This document shows, piece after piece, positions 1 through 8,531 of a stretch of 32,912 nt of DNA. The notes beneath the pieces are model-generated. The model was not told the DNA's origin. It searched no databases and saw only the letters and a list, made by a program, of their open reading frames with translations. This DNA comes from Actinomycetota bacterium. GTDB taxonomy: Bacteria; Actinomycetota; Geothermincolia; Geothermincolales; RBG-13-55-18. The stretch is from assembly GCA_003598015.1 (NCBI GenBank), contig QZKE01000081.1, positions 1 to 32,912 on the forward strand, in the 5' to 3' direction. Position 1 is the first letter of the stretch; every line of letters starts with the position of its first letter. The translations under genes and the position numbers were made by a program.

Positions 1-263
<263 letters not shown>

Positions 264-279
264 TCTGGGGCCGAAGAAA

Positions 280-355
280 TGGAGCCCGCTAGCAGATTCG
301 AACTGCTGACCCCATCCTTACCATGGATGTGCTCTTCCAGCTGAGCTAAGCGGGC
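280..355 (-). tRNA. tRNA-Thr (GGT)
   Basis: A complete cloverleaf starts GCCCGCTTAGCTCAG at 355, with anticodon stem CATCC/GGATG and loop ATGGTAA, giving anticodon GGT. The acceptor arm pairs GCCCGCT with AGCGGGC, followed by discriminator T and an encoded CCA at 280-282. It is the first gene of the tRNA-Thr, tRNA-Met, tuf series. Only 46 nt separate it from the DUF1638 stop, so its promoter would lie there or further upstream. Confidence 0.95.
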
Positions 356-401
356 TCGTTATTCCTCCGGCGCGCGCGTTAATTATGTTACACCCAGCCA
401 T

Positions 402-1073
402 TCAACCCTGCAAGAACATGGCAAGGGTGGTCTCTTCGCCCGGCTCGACAACGATATATTCCGAGTTCCATTCGCCGTTTACCTCGAGCATCATGCGCAG
501 CATGCGGTTCGACCCCGGGATCTCCTCGTAGTTGAGCTCGAGAGTATCCGCCATGGACCTGGCCGCTTCGCGACATTCTTCCAACCTGTAGTTGCCGGTG
601 TTGATGAGCACGACACGCTTGTAGTTCGCCAGCATCGCCTTGGTGACGCGCATGGCTCTCTCCTGTCCATACTTCTCCACCATGCGCAGGTAGTCGTTGA
701 TGGGTAGTTCGGCGGCCTTGATCCATCCCTTGGTCAGGAAATAGGTCCCGGGTTCCTCCCGCAGCCTTGTCAGATGCTCTTTCCGCGAGCCCAGGAAGAG
801 GGCGATGCAGTCATCCACACGGGGAATGATGAGACGGTGGTTCTGCGAGGTCAGCCCGACCGCGGCGTTGGAGCACAAACCGTAGCCCAGGATGATGTCG
901 CCGTTCCCGGGAATCGCATCTATCTCCTTCTGCAGCGTCTCGCGCAGCTTGTCCGGGTACACGTGGAGTCCGAACTCCAACTCGAGCAGGTCCTCCTCCG
1001 GCACCCCCATGAGGCGCAGTTCCTCCGCCACCGTGGCGCAGGCTATGATTCTTTTCGATCCATTTTCCAGCAT
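402..1073 (-). CDS. DUF1638 domain protein
   Basis: A 223-residue protein starting MLENGSKRIIACATVAEELR. It carries the two blocks I associate with DUF1638: a GYGLCSNAAVGL segment near residue 75 and a PRVDDCIALFLGS segment near residue 95. The biochemical function is not established. Family members often sit near corrinoid proteins and methyltransferases, and paired conserved cysteines suggest metal or cofactor binding (inference). The frame is open upstream to 1325, but that would overlap the kinase gene, while the ATG at 1073 has AGGAGA about 9 nt upstream, so this start is chosen. It follows the FGGY kinase on the same strand after 130 nt and may be cotranscribed with it. Confidence 0.82.
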   Translation of the reverse strand: MLENGSKRIIACATVAEELRLMGVPEEDLLELEFGLHVYPDKLRETLQKEIDAIPGNGDIILGYGLCSNAAVGLTSQNHRLIIPRVDDCIALFLGSRKEHLTRLREEPGTYFLTKGWIKAAELPINDYLRMVEKYGQERAMRVTKAMLANYKRVVLINTGNYRLEECREAARSMADTLELNYEEIPGSNRMLRMMLEVNGEWNSEYIVVEPGEETTLAMFLQG

Positions 1074-1203
1074 GCTCCGTCTCCTGCCTTTGTTCCATGT
1101 GTATTGTACATCCTGCGCACCCGTCGTTGCATGATCCCCGATGCATGCAGCGTAAAAAACCCCTGGGGCGTCCATACCCACGGGCGCTTCAGGCGCACGG
1201 CCT

Positions 1204-2736
1204 TCACGGGGAGCATGATGCTGGAGAATTGAGTTCTCCGCATACACCGCTAAGCTTCGGGTAGATGCGGCGGAAAGCGGCGTAGAGCTCGTCATAGACC
1301 CGGCAGCAGTCCTCACGAGGCACAAAGGTCTTCCTTATACGCACCGCCTTCTTGATCTCCCTGTAAGCATGGTATTCCCCCACAGCCACGGCAGCGGCCA
1401 GGGCGCAACCCATCGCCCCCGCCTCCTGCGGATACTCCACCGCCTCGACGCGGCGGCGGGTCACGTCGGCGACGATCTGCATCCAGACATCGCTCTTTGC
1501 CCCACCCCCTATGGCCCGCAGGGGGTCGCAACCGAAACCAGCCCCGGCCGCCACGTCCAGCAGCCAGCGCAGGTTGTACGCCACACCTTCGTAGACCGCT
1601 CGCAGCATATGGTCGCGTCCGTGCTCCAGGTTGAGATTTAAAAAGGCGGCGCGGATACTGGTATCGGGAACCGGAGACCTTTCTCCGAACATCCAGGGAG
1701 CGAAGAGCAGCCTGCCGGCTCCCGGCTCCACCTTTTCCGCCGCTTCGTCCAGTGCCCTGAAGACGTCCGTGGCCGTCTCCTCGGGGCGCGCGAAGAGCCT
1801 GGCGAACCATTCCAGGCAGGCTCCCGCCGTCTCCGACTCGCCGATCATGATGAACATATCCGGGTCGGCGGAGACCACGGCCGCAATCCCGTTCTTGCCC
1901 AGGTTACGCGGGCGGGATACGGAGATGCAGAGCCAGCTCGAGGTGCCGATGTTGATATGCGCGTCCCCGTCCTCGAGCGCGCCCGAGCCGGTGGCTGCGG
2001 CGGGGATATCGGCCATGCCGGCGATCACCGGCGTGCCCCCGGCAAGGCCCATCTCCCGCGAGGCGGTCTCCCCGAGAGCTCCCACGATATCGATGCTCGA
2101 CCGGATGGAAGGCATCCTGTCCAGGGGCAGTCCCAACATCCTGGCCAGAAAAGGCGACCACTTCCGCGTACGGCCGTTGATGATGCCGGTGCCGCCCGCT
2201 CCCGTATGGTCGATGACCATCTCTCCCGTGGCACGATACACCAGGAATCCCGTAGTGTCGAGAAAGGCGCGCGTGGATGCGAAGATATCCGCTTCGTTCT
2301 CCTGCAACCAGGCCAGCTTGCACACGACGTCCTTGCCCGAGGGGGCGGCCCCTGCGATACGGATGACCATTTTTCTGCCACCGAAACGGCGGATAAAACG
2401 CGCCGCCTGTTCCTCGGCCCGGCTGTCCAGCCAGATGATGGCCCGGCGCAGGGGGGTGCCGCCACCGTCCACGGGTACCACACCCAGCATCTGGCCGGCG
2501 AACCCCACGGCGGCGACCTCAACGGGATCCACGCCGCTCTTCTCCACGAGGCTTCGTGTCCCCGCAGCTACGGCACGCCACCAATCATCTGGATCCTGTT
2601 CCGCCCAGTTCGCGCGCGGATGGTATATAGGGTAGGGCTGGAAGCTGCTGGCGACGAGCTCCCCGCCGGTGGTGGCAATCACGCTCTTGCTTCCACCCGT
2701 TCCCACGTCGTGGCCGATGACGTAACGCTGCAACAT
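1204..2736 (-). CDS. FGGY-family carbohydrate kinase (xylulokinase-like)
   Basis: A 510-residue sugar kinase of usual family length. The N-terminus has the ATPase phosphate motif IGHDVGTGGSKSVI. A central GMADIPAAATGSG and a C-terminal AIGGGAKSDVWMQIVADV followed by QEAGAMGCALAAA match the second FGGY lobe. The family phosphorylates sugars or polyols such as xylulose, glycerol or gluconate; the overall pattern is closest to xylulokinase, but the substrate is not readable from sequence. A GTG at 2742 is in frame but overlaps the Shine-Dalgarno, while the ATG at 2736 has GGGAGG at 5 nt, so 2736 is preferred. No sugar isomerase or sugar transporter is adjacent. The C-terminal tail is short and lacks motifs. 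Confidence 0.9.
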   Translation of the reverse strand: MLQRYVIGHDVGTGGSKSVIATTGGELVASSFQPYPIYHPRANWAEQDPDDWWRAVAAGTRSLVEKSGVDPVEVAAVGFAGQMLGVVPVDGGGTPLRRAIIWLDSRAEEQAARFIRRFGGRKMVIRIAGAAPSGKDVVCKLAWLQENEADIFASTRAFLDTTGFLVYRATGEMVIDHTGAGGTGIINGRTRKWSPFLARMLGLPLDRMPSIRSSIDIVGALGETASREMGLAGGTPVIAGMADIPAAATGSGALEDGDAHINIGTSSWLCISVSRPRNLGKNGIAAVVSADPDMFIMIGESETAGACLEWFARLFARPEETATDVFRALDEAAEKVEPGAGRLLFAPWMFGERSPVPDTSIRAAFLNLNLEHGRDHMLRAVYEGVAYNLRWLLDVAAGAGFGCDPLRAIGGGAKSDVWMQIVADVTRRRVEAVEYPQEAGAMGCALAAAVAVGEYHAYREIKKAVRIRKTFVPREDCCRVYDELYAAFRRIYPKLSGVCGELNSPASCSP

Positions 2737-2742
2737 CTTCAC

Positions 2743-2974
2743 CTCCCTGATTGGACCATGCCTATTGTAACCTCAACGGAGACGCATCACAGCCGCCGGG
2801 ATGGAGCAGATCCACGTTCTCTCCTCCTGTGATTATACCGCTGGTTATTCTCCAAGAAGTGTGGGCAAGGATGACGTCTTATCTCCATCGCTTTGCTGGT
2901 ATCCAGCAGCGAGTAGTTATTTCGTGATTTACCTAATTCTGGGGAAGGAATATACAGGTTGCGGTGGAAAATTA
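2743..2974. other. Non-coding leader region of the FGGY kinase
   Basis: About 230 nt, less GC-rich than the flanking genes, with no convincing ORF on either strand. On the minus strand there is a perfect TATAAT at 2832-2837 about 95 nt before the kinase start. No good -35 hexamer lies 16-18 nt upstream, so the promoter call is weak. Nothing else recognisable was seen. Confidence 0.4.
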
Positions 2975-2982
2975 TATCAGTA

Positions 2983-3083
2983 GGTTCTTCTCTAATAAGT
3001 GTTGGTGAATAGTATGGTGGGGTATAAGTCAGGCCTAGGGGTCAGGCCTGACGGTAGCTACACACATTTCTTGGAGAAGAACC
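2983..3083. mobile_element. MITE-like element with ISL3-like ends
   Basis: A 101-bp non-coding element has perfect 10-bp terminal inverted repeats (GGTTCTTCTC at 2983-2992 and its complement at 3074-3083). Imperfect pairing extends these to about 24 bp per side. The flanks are near-identical 8-bp direct repeats, TATCAGTA at 2975-2982 and TATCAGGA at 3084-3091, as expected for a target-site duplication with one later change. GG-start termini and 8-bp duplications are typical of ISL3-family insertion sequences, so mobilisation by an ISL3-type transposase is the inference. It has no coding capacity and contains an internal palindromic repeat (3026-3052). Confidence 0.62.
3026..3052. repeat. Palindromic repeat inside the MITE, copy 1
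   Basis: The core is an 8-bp perfect inverted repeat TCAGGCCT/AGGCCTGA (3029-3036 and 3044-3051) around a 7-nt loop AGGGGTC. A diverged copy of the same string is at 12051-12080 in the ABC transporter spacer, so this is a dispersed element and not a gene-specific operator. Confidence 0.6.
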
Positions 3084-3306
3084 TATCAGGAGAACGTTGG
3101 AGGTTGTCATACCCAGGGGAGGCATGGTATGGAGATCAAATGCACACGCATCTGCGATGAATGTCCAATTTCCTCCTGTTCGCTGCATCCCAGTTTCCAT
3201 CTCTTTATACAGACCTATCTCAGAGACATGTCGGAGAAGATGCGGCATCGCTAGCCGGGTGATGCGTCCGGCGCCGAATCACACGCCGGCGTTGACGTCA
3301 TACAGG

Positions 3307-3336
3307 AAAAGAGGCGGGATCAGCGCATCCCGCCTC
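3307..3336 (-). terminator. Rho-independent terminator of the SCP2 gene
   Basis: A 10-bp perfect GC-rich stem (3311-3320 with 3327-3336) and 6-nt loop lie 35 nt past the SCP2 stop codon. On the minus strand the stem is followed directly by TTTTCC (A-run at 3307-3310). This is a textbook intrinsic terminator for the SCP2 transcript. Confidence 0.82.
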
Positions 3337-3370
3337 CTCGTCTCATGTCCCGCGCTGCTAGAGCAGGCTG

Positions 3371-3946
3371 TTACATCATCAGATTGCCCAGTGACATCGC
3401 GAAGGGCATGTCTCCCTCGATCTTCAGTTTGCCGGTCATAAACGCAGTGGGCCCGGCAAGCTCACCCTTCTGCATCAGTGCCCAATCCTCGATACCTACT
3501 TTGAAGGTCACCTCGGGGGAAGCTGCGCCGTTGAACACGATCTTCAGGGGGGCGACTGACCCGTCCGCCATGGCCAACTCGACGTTCATGGTGCCGGATG
3601 TGGAATTGAGGGCGTTGTACCGTTTACGGTCCGCCGACTGGCCCATATCCGTGAACATATCCATGGCGCCTTCCATCTTTCCGGTTACGGCTTTGCGCCA
3701 CATGTCCTCGTCCAGCACTACCTTTATCATGGCGTTCTCGAGAGGCCCTTCGCTGACCTCGAGTTCGCTGGCGTCCTTTACCGTGATGCCATAGACGTAA
3801 TCCTGGTCACCCTTGATGTTGAACTCCACGGTGAACATCGTGTCTTCCATGCCCGCGATGCTCGTGCCGGATAGCTGCTCCTTGACCATCTCGGGGACCA
3901 CTTGCTCGAAGTACTCTTGCACGGTCACGTTCTCGGATACTTCCAT
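3371..3946 (-). CDS. SCP2 sterol-carrier-like lipid-binding protein
   Basis: A 191-residue soluble protein without signal peptide or membrane segment. The first 40 residues are acidic; the rest follows the SCP2 pattern of a beta sheet (FTVEFNIKGDQDYVYGITVKD), an AMIKVVLDEDMWRKAVTGKMEGAMDMFTD helix-turn, and a C-terminal helix (MTGKLKIEGDMPFAMSLGNLM) that would cover a hydrophobic tunnel. SCP2 domains bind lipids or acyl-CoA; the ligand here is unknown. The ATG at 3946 has AGGAGG at 5 nt, so the longer in-frame extension to 4006 is rejected. It is monocistronic: its own promoter at 4063-4091 and its own terminator at 3307-3336 bracket it. Confidence 0.86.
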   Translation of the reverse strand: MEVSENVTVQEYFEQVVPEMVKEQLSGTSIAGMEDTMFTVEFNIKGDQDYVYGITVKDASELEVSEGPLENAMIKVVLDEDMWRKAVTGKMEGAMDMFTDMGQSADRKRYNALNSTSGTMNVELAMADGSVAPLKIVFNGAASPEVTFKVGIEDWALMQKGELAGPTAFMTGKLKIEGDMPFAMSLGNLMM

Positions 3947-4062
3947 TCCTACCTCCTTTTTCTCACCGGTACTTATTTCCAGCCGGATATGGGTCGATCT
4001 ACGCAATCACACCCTGTCCCCAGCCGGTCCGACCGCCTACCTTTCGGTACTGACATGTCATT

Positions 4063-4091
4063 ACTATAAATATATGCTACCATAAAGTCAA
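4063..4091 (-). promoter_or_regulatory. Sigma-70-type promoter for the SCP2 gene
   Basis: On the minus strand TTGACT (4086-4091) and TATAGT (4063-4068) are separated by exactly 17 nt in a locally AT-rich patch. Transcription would start near 4055, leaving a leader of about 110 nt before the SCP2 start codon. Confidence 0.68.
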
Positions 4092-4191
4092 CAATACAAA
4101 CGGGTTGATTCAGTATGGCCGACGTCCATCTGTGCCATCCCATCTGCAACCCCCATATGCAAGTCGCACCGCACGAGAAAGGAGAGGGAGC

Positions 4192-5040
4192 TTGGAAATC
4201 AATTCCTCCGCCGTGAAGGATGCCATCCGCGCTGAAGGAATCGAGCTGGTCGGCATCGCGGATGCGAACGCGCTTATCCTCGCCTCTCCCCCGCGCCCGG
4301 CAACGGAGCTCATGCCCACGGCCCGCAGCGTCATCGTCATGGCGGTGGCCCACAGCCTCGGCGCGGTATATGCTCCGGATATCAGGATGTGGACCCGCAA
4401 CAAGATGCAGACCTCACGCCTTCTCGACCAGGTATGTGAGAGATTGAGCAGGCTACTGGAAAAAGAAGGGTATCTGACCCTGCCTGTCTCCGCCGACAAA
4501 CCGGTGGAGATACACAAGCTCGATCCCGCGACGGGCAGGAAGCTGCCGCATACACGCACCGTGGGTCACCTTTCGTTGAAACACGCGGCGGTGAGCGCGG
4601 GCATGGGACAGATAGGACGCTCCAACCTCCTGCTCACCCCGGAGTTCGGGCCGCATCAACGCCTGGGCGGGATCATCACCGAAGCCCCCCTGGAAAGCGA
4701 TATCCACCGGGAGTGGGACCTGTGTCTCAAGGGCTGCTCCAGGTGCGAAGATGCCTGTCCCGTGAGAGCTTTGAGCGACGGGCGCTACGACGTCGACCCC
4801 TGTTTCGACTACTGGTCCATGGGTTTCGAGCGTATGAGGCCGCGCCACCTGTCGGATTGGCCCGCCTTTCTCGGCATGCTCTATCATCACTTCAAGCGCA
4901 GGGACGTGCTCATCGAGACCGGTCAGATCTACATCACCGACGTGGACTTCTGCATAGAATGCATGAAGGCCTGCCCGGTGGGCGAGCGCTGGAAGGGGAT
5001 ACGGCCCGCGGAGCGGGACAACGCAAAGGATCGCCCGTGA
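4192..5040 (+). CDS. QueG-like protein with two [4Fe-4S] clusters
   Basis: A 282-residue cytoplasmic protein. A QueG/COG1600-like N-terminal region (ELVGIADANAL, then PTARSVIVMAVAH) precedes a ferredoxin pair: CLKGCSRCEDACP at about 178-190 and CIECMKACPVG at about 254-264. The first motif gives four cysteine ligands; the second gives three plus a nearby C204. Epoxyqueuosine reductase uses a similar ferredoxin module with cobalamin, but this protein is short and may be a different reductase; reductive-dehalogenase-like accessory roles are also possible. The start is taken as TTG at 4192 because GGAGAGGG sits just upstream. The upstream in-frame ATG at 4105 has no ribosome binding site and would add 29 unlike residues. 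Confidence 0.75.
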   Translation: MEINSSAVKDAIRAEGIELVGIADANALILASPPRPATELMPTARSVIVMAVAHSLGAVYAPDIRMWTRNKMQTSRLLDQVCERLSRLLEKEGYLTLPVSADKPVEIHKLDPATGRKLPHTRTVGHLSLKHAAVSAGMGQIGRSNLLLTPEFGPHQRLGGIITEAPLESDIHREWDLCLKGCSRCEDACPVRALSDGRYDVDPCFDYWSMGFERMRPRHLSDWPAFLGMLYHHFKRRDVLIETGQIYITDVDFCIECMKACPVGERWKGIRPAERDNAKDRP

Positions 5041-5229
5041 AGGTTCACGCATGTTGTGAAGCGCCGGCGTTCCGGGTTTAATATAGACTTGGCTGACATT
5101 CCCCGCGATAACGGCGGCTCGTGGAGGACGGCGCACCAGCCCGGCCAACCATGGAATCGGTCATAGCATTGCAGGCAGATCGTATGAAGGACGCAGACAG
5201 GACATAGCGCCTAAAGGAGTGCACCATAT

Positions 5230-6690
5230 ATGGACACCAGGCTGAACAACCTCGATTACGCCTTCGACCCCCGTTCCGTAGCTTTCGTCGGAGCCACGGA
5301 GAATCTGCGTAAATGGGGGTTCCTCATCCTCAACAATCTCCTCACGGGTGGGTATGAAGGGAATATCTATCCCGTGAACCCTGGCCGGGAGACCATATTG
5401 GGATTGACCGCATATCCATCCGTGCTCGACATCCCCGGCGAGATCGATATGGCCGTCTTCACCGTTCCGGCCCGCCTGGTCCTGAGCGCCCTAGACGATT
5501 GCATCGTCAAGAAGGTCAAGGCCGGCCTGGTGATCACGGCCGGCTTCAAGGAACTGGGCGATGAAGGCGCCGCAATGGAGAAGGAAATGGTGCGCAAAGC
5601 GCGCGACGCCGATATGGTCCTGATCGGGCCCAATTGCCAGGGCATATGCTGCCCCGGCAACAGCCTCTATCCCTGGATGCCCATTCTTTTCCATCCCGCG
5701 CCCGGCAAAATAGGTTTCGTCGCGCAGAGCGGCAACATCCTCAACATGCTTATCGGCCACGCGGTCTCCGCTGGTCTCGGCGTGTCCAAGGCGGTTTCCA
5801 GCGGCAACGAGGCCGACCTAAAGACCGAGGATTATTACGCGTATTTCGGCGCGGACCCCACCACCGAGGTTATCGTGTCATACGTGGAGGGGATAAACGA
5901 CGGACGCCGCTTCGTCTCGCAAGCCCGCGCGGTCACACGGGACAAGCCCATAGTGATCCTCAAAGGCGGGCGTACGCAGTCGGGAGTCTCCGCGGCCCGC
6001 TCCCATACCGGCGCCATGGCAGTGAGCGAGAAGCTTTTCGAGGCCGCATGCCGCCAGGCGGGGTTGGTGCTCACCAGGACCATAGAAGAGGCCGGCCTGG
6101 CGGCCGCCTCCTTCGTCAACCGCCCCCTGCCGCGAGGCAGACGCGTTGGTATCATCACCGGCGGCGGGGGCCTGGGCGTAATCGCCGCCGATTTCTGCAG
6201 CGAGATCGGCCTCGACGTGGTCAGGCTCTCTCAGCGGACCCTGGACGAGCTGGAGCAACTCCTCCCCGACTGGTGGGTCCCGGGCAATCCCGTCGACCTG
6301 GTAGCGGGGCTGGACTTCAATATCCTCAAGCCGGTAATCGAGATACTCATGAAGAGCGGCGAGGTCGACGCGGTCATGTTCCTCTGGATCGGTGCTCCCC
6401 GCAACCGCAAGACAGCGGAAAGGACCCGCGTCGATCGGGGGATGGATATCTCCACGGTCTGGAAGATGATGGACCAGCACTTCATGGACTTCTCCAAAGA
6501 GCTTTACGCATTGATGTGGGAACTGCAGGTACCGCTGTACATGGCCACCAGCATACGGCCGGACGATGGGGACGCCGGCGCCGCCGCGGATGCCGACGAG
6601 GATCCCCTTATCTTCCCCAGCGTGGAATCGGCCTGCCGGGCCATCAGCGCCATGGCCGATCATTACGCCTACCGCTCAGCGAGGGACTGA
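5230..6690 (+). CDS. Acyl-CoA synthetase (NDP-forming), alpha-type subunit
   Basis: A 486-residue protein with a CoA-binding Rossmann domain at about 8-135 (DPRSVAFVGATENLRKWG, then LIGPNCQGICCP), a succinyl-CoA-ligase-like domain at about 150-280, and a second flavodoxin-like ligase domain at about 300-460. The phosphorylatable His is in RSHTGAMA (His259). This is the alpha part of ADP-forming acetate/acyl-CoA synthetase, which interconverts acyl-CoA and acid with ATP synthesis. No ATP-grasp beta domain is fused or encoded in the window, so the partner must be elsewhere, or the protein has another role. The ATG at 5230 has AAAGGAG about 10 nt upstream. The spacers on both sides are about 190 nt and hold no ORF. 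Confidence 0.85.
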   Translation: MDTRLNNLDYAFDPRSVAFVGATENLRKWGFLILNNLLTGGYEGNIYPVNPGRETILGLTAYPSVLDIPGEIDMAVFTVPARLVLSALDDCIVKKVKAGLVITAGFKELGDEGAAMEKEMVRKARDADMVLIGPNCQGICCPGNSLYPWMPILFHPAPGKIGFVAQSGNILNMLIGHAVSAGLGVSKAVSSGNEADLKTEDYYAYFGADPTTEVIVSYVEGINDGRRFVSQARAVTRDKPIVILKGGRTQSGVSAARSHTGAMAVSEKLFEAACRQAGLVLTRTIEEAGLAAASFVNRPLPRGRRVGIITGGGGLGVIAADFCSEIGLDVVRLSQRTLDELEQLLPDWWVPGNPVDLVAGLDFNILKPVIEILMKSGEVDAVMFLWIGAPRNRKTAERTRVDRGMDISTVWKMMDQHFMDFSKELYALMWELQVPLYMATSIRPDDGDAGAAADADEDPLIFPSVESACRAISAMADHYAYRSARD

Positions 6691-6707
6691 TCACCCGGCG
6701 GTCTCCG

Positions 6708-6736
6708 TTGACCACTCCCATCCGCAGCGATAAGAT
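6708..6736 (+). promoter_or_regulatory. Candidate sigma-70 promoter for the fixCX pair
   Basis: TTGACC (6708-6713) and TAAGAT (6731-6736) are spaced 17 nt apart in the intergenic gap, about 140 nt before the fixC-like start. The spacing is ideal and the -35 box is strong; the -10 box is moderate. Confidence 0.45.
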
Positions 6737-6879
6737 ACGACTGCCTGTCATATTTTATGCATGCGGGGGAGCAACTGGCCAGAAATACCGGCCGCTTATG
6801 ATCCGAACGGCTTGGAACGACTTGAAAGATTTCATCGCTTTAAGCTCCTGCGGATTTTCCGACGGAAGGAGGACTCCAT

Positions 6880-8220
6880 ATGGATAAGGTGCAATGCGTA
6901 GTGGTGGGAGCCGGGCCGTCGGGGTCGGCCTGCGCCTTGAGCCTGGCGCGCAAGGGCATCGAGACGGTCCTGCTGGAGCGCGGACAGAGGGCGGGCGAGA
7001 AGAACGTCGCTTCTTTCGTGCTGATGACACCCGTGTTGGACCACCTCATCCCCGGTTTCAGGGACGAGGCTCCCCTGGAGAGGCTGGTCTCCGACCACTG
7101 CCTCGCCTACCTGGGCGAGAAGGACCTCGTGCAGCTGCGCTGGCGCCTGCAGGAGCATACCGACAGGGGACTCGCTTATACCGCCTACCGCAGTAAGTTC
7201 GACGCCTGGTTCGCGGGAAAGGCTGAAGAGGCCGGGGCCGAGCTCCTGACGGGCGTCCTGGTAACCGACATCATCAGGGAAAACGGAAAGGTGGCGGGCG
7301 TTAGGATAGGCGACGAGGAACTCCGCGCCGACATCGTGGTAGGGGCCGACGGCATCCACACGGTGGTGGGCAGGGCGGCGGGCCTGGTCGAGGACGACCC
7401 GCGCACCTACCTGCTGGGGGTGAAGGAGATACTGGATCTTCCCCCGGAGGTCCTGGAGGAGAGGTTTCAGCTCGCCGCGGGGGAGGGCATCTGCTACGAG
7501 ATGGTAGGGTATGCCGTCGAAGATATCATGGGGGCGACCACCCTCTACACCAACAAGGACAGCGTCTCCCTGGCCATCTTCGGGTGGGTGGACCAGCTCA
7601 GGGAGAGGGGCATAGACCTCCACGACAGGCTGCAGCGCGTGAAGGAACATCCCTACGTCGCCTCCCTCGTCGCCGGCGCGGAGCTGCGCGAATACCAGGC
7701 CCATATCATATCCAACGGCGGGAGGATGGACTTCACAAAGCTCTACTCGCATGGTGTGCTTCTCTGCGGGGAGGCCGGAGGTTTCAACGACTATGCCTAT
7801 ATCGGGGTGCCCCCGGGGATGCTGTCGGGGATGATGGCCGCGGAGACCGCCGCGGCGGCGGTGGAAAAGGGTGATTTCAGCGCAGCGGCATTGAGCGGAT
7901 ATATACCGCGCCTGGAGAAGACGGGCCTGACGCGCCTGCTCTACAACTCGCGTACGGCCAGCCGTTACCTCGTCGACCACGGCAGGGCGAACCTCCCGGG
8001 ATACCTGGATCACCTGGTGAGGATAATGGGGGGTATCTTCGAGGACGAGGTCACCTACCTGGATCCTGAACCGTACGCTTTCGCCAGGGACTTCTATCAT
8101 CATATCGCGGAGAACAGCGTGCCCCGGGCATTGCGGCGGCCGCTGAGAGCCGCCATCAAGGCTTTCTCCCCCCTGGCGTCGGCGATGCGCAAGCGCAAGA
8201 TCAGAAAGGCGATGCGATGA
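6880..8220 (+). CDS. fixC: FixC-like electron-transfer flavoprotein:quinone oxidoreductase
   Basis: A 446-residue FAD-dependent oxidoreductase. The N-terminal dinucleotide-binding motif VVVGAGPSGSACALSLARKG is followed by LLERG and GEKNVAS, a FixC hallmark. The second FAD contact VVGADGIHTVVGRAAG is near residue 150, and LLCGEAGGFNDYAYIGVPPGM near residue 290 is the family FAD/quinone-side motif. FixC takes electrons from an electron-transfer flavoprotein and passes them towards quinone together with the ferredoxin FixX. The stop overlaps the fixX-like start by 4 nt (ATGA), showing translational coupling. AAGGAGG sits about 7 nt before the ATG. No fixAB (ETF) genes are adjacent. A geranylgeranyl-reductase-type function is the main alternative within the superfamily. 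Confidence 0.87.
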   Translation: MDKVQCVVVGAGPSGSACALSLARKGIETVLLERGQRAGEKNVASFVLMTPVLDHLIPGFRDEAPLERLVSDHCLAYLGEKDLVQLRWRLQEHTDRGLAYTAYRSKFDAWFAGKAEEAGAELLTGVLVTDIIRENGKVAGVRIGDEELRADIVVGADGIHTVVGRAAGLVEDDPRTYLLGVKEILDLPPEVLEERFQLAAGEGICYEMVGYAVEDIMGATTLYTNKDSVSLAIFGWVDQLRERGIDLHDRLQRVKEHPYVASLVAGAELREYQAHIISNGGRMDFTKLYSHGVLLCGEAGGFNDYAYIGVPPGMLSGMMAAETAAAAVEKGDFSAAALSGYIPRLEKTGLTRLLYNSRTASRYLVDHGRANLPGYLDHLVRIMGGIFEDEVTYLDPEPYAFARDFYHHIAENSVPRALRRPLRAAIKAFSPLASAMRKRKIRKAMR

Positions 8221-8507
8221 AAAAGCACCGGGAAGCCATCGAGGCCAAACTGGCCACGGTCAAGATCGAGATCGACAAGGACGCCCACATCACGGTCAAG
8301 AAAGAGCTCTGCCCGGATTGTCCCACCAGGCCCTGCATCCCCGCCTGCCCGGCGGCCAACTACGCATGGGAGGAGGGCGCAGACCAGCTCGCCTTCAACT
8401 ACGAGGGATGCCTGGAGTGCGGGACCTGCCGCTTCATCTGCCCGCTGGACGCCATCGACTGGTCCTATCCGCGGGGCGGCTTCGGGGTCCGCTACCTCTG
8501 GGGTTAG
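8217..8507 (+). CDS. fixX: FixX-like ferredoxin
   Basis: A 96-residue ferredoxin with cysteines in CPDCPTRPCIPACP and CLECGTCRFICPLDAIDW, and the FixX C-terminal signature SYPRGGFGVRYLWG. It would shuttle electrons for the FixC-like flavoprotein to which it is coupled by a 4-nt ATGA overlap. The second motif gives a full [4Fe-4S] ligand set; the first has enough cysteines for a second cluster. It is the last gene of the plus-strand run. The following gene is convergent after only 24 nt, with no clear terminator. Confidence 0.9.
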   Translation: MKKHREAIEAKLATVKIEIDKDAHITVKKELCPDCPTRPCIPACPAANYAWEEGADQLAFNYEGCLECGTCRFICPLDAIDWSYPRGGFGVRYLWG

Positions 8508-8531
8508 GGGCGAACCCGCAGATCCTTTTGC

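Noticed and set aside
3097-3441. 114-residue plus-strand ORF in the gap before SCP2
   Set aside because: It has no ribosome binding site and no recognisable domain, and it runs through the terminator hairpin and into the SCP2 gene antisense.
5634-6887. 417-residue plus-strand ORF
   Set aside because: It overlaps the acyl-CoA synthetase in another frame and has the Arg/Gly/Pro/His composition of a frame-shifted GC-rich gene.
6832-8103. 423-residue minus-strand ORF
   Set aside because: It is antisense to the fixC-like gene, rich in Arg, Gly, Val and His with no family pattern, and arises from the GC-biased codon use of the real gene.
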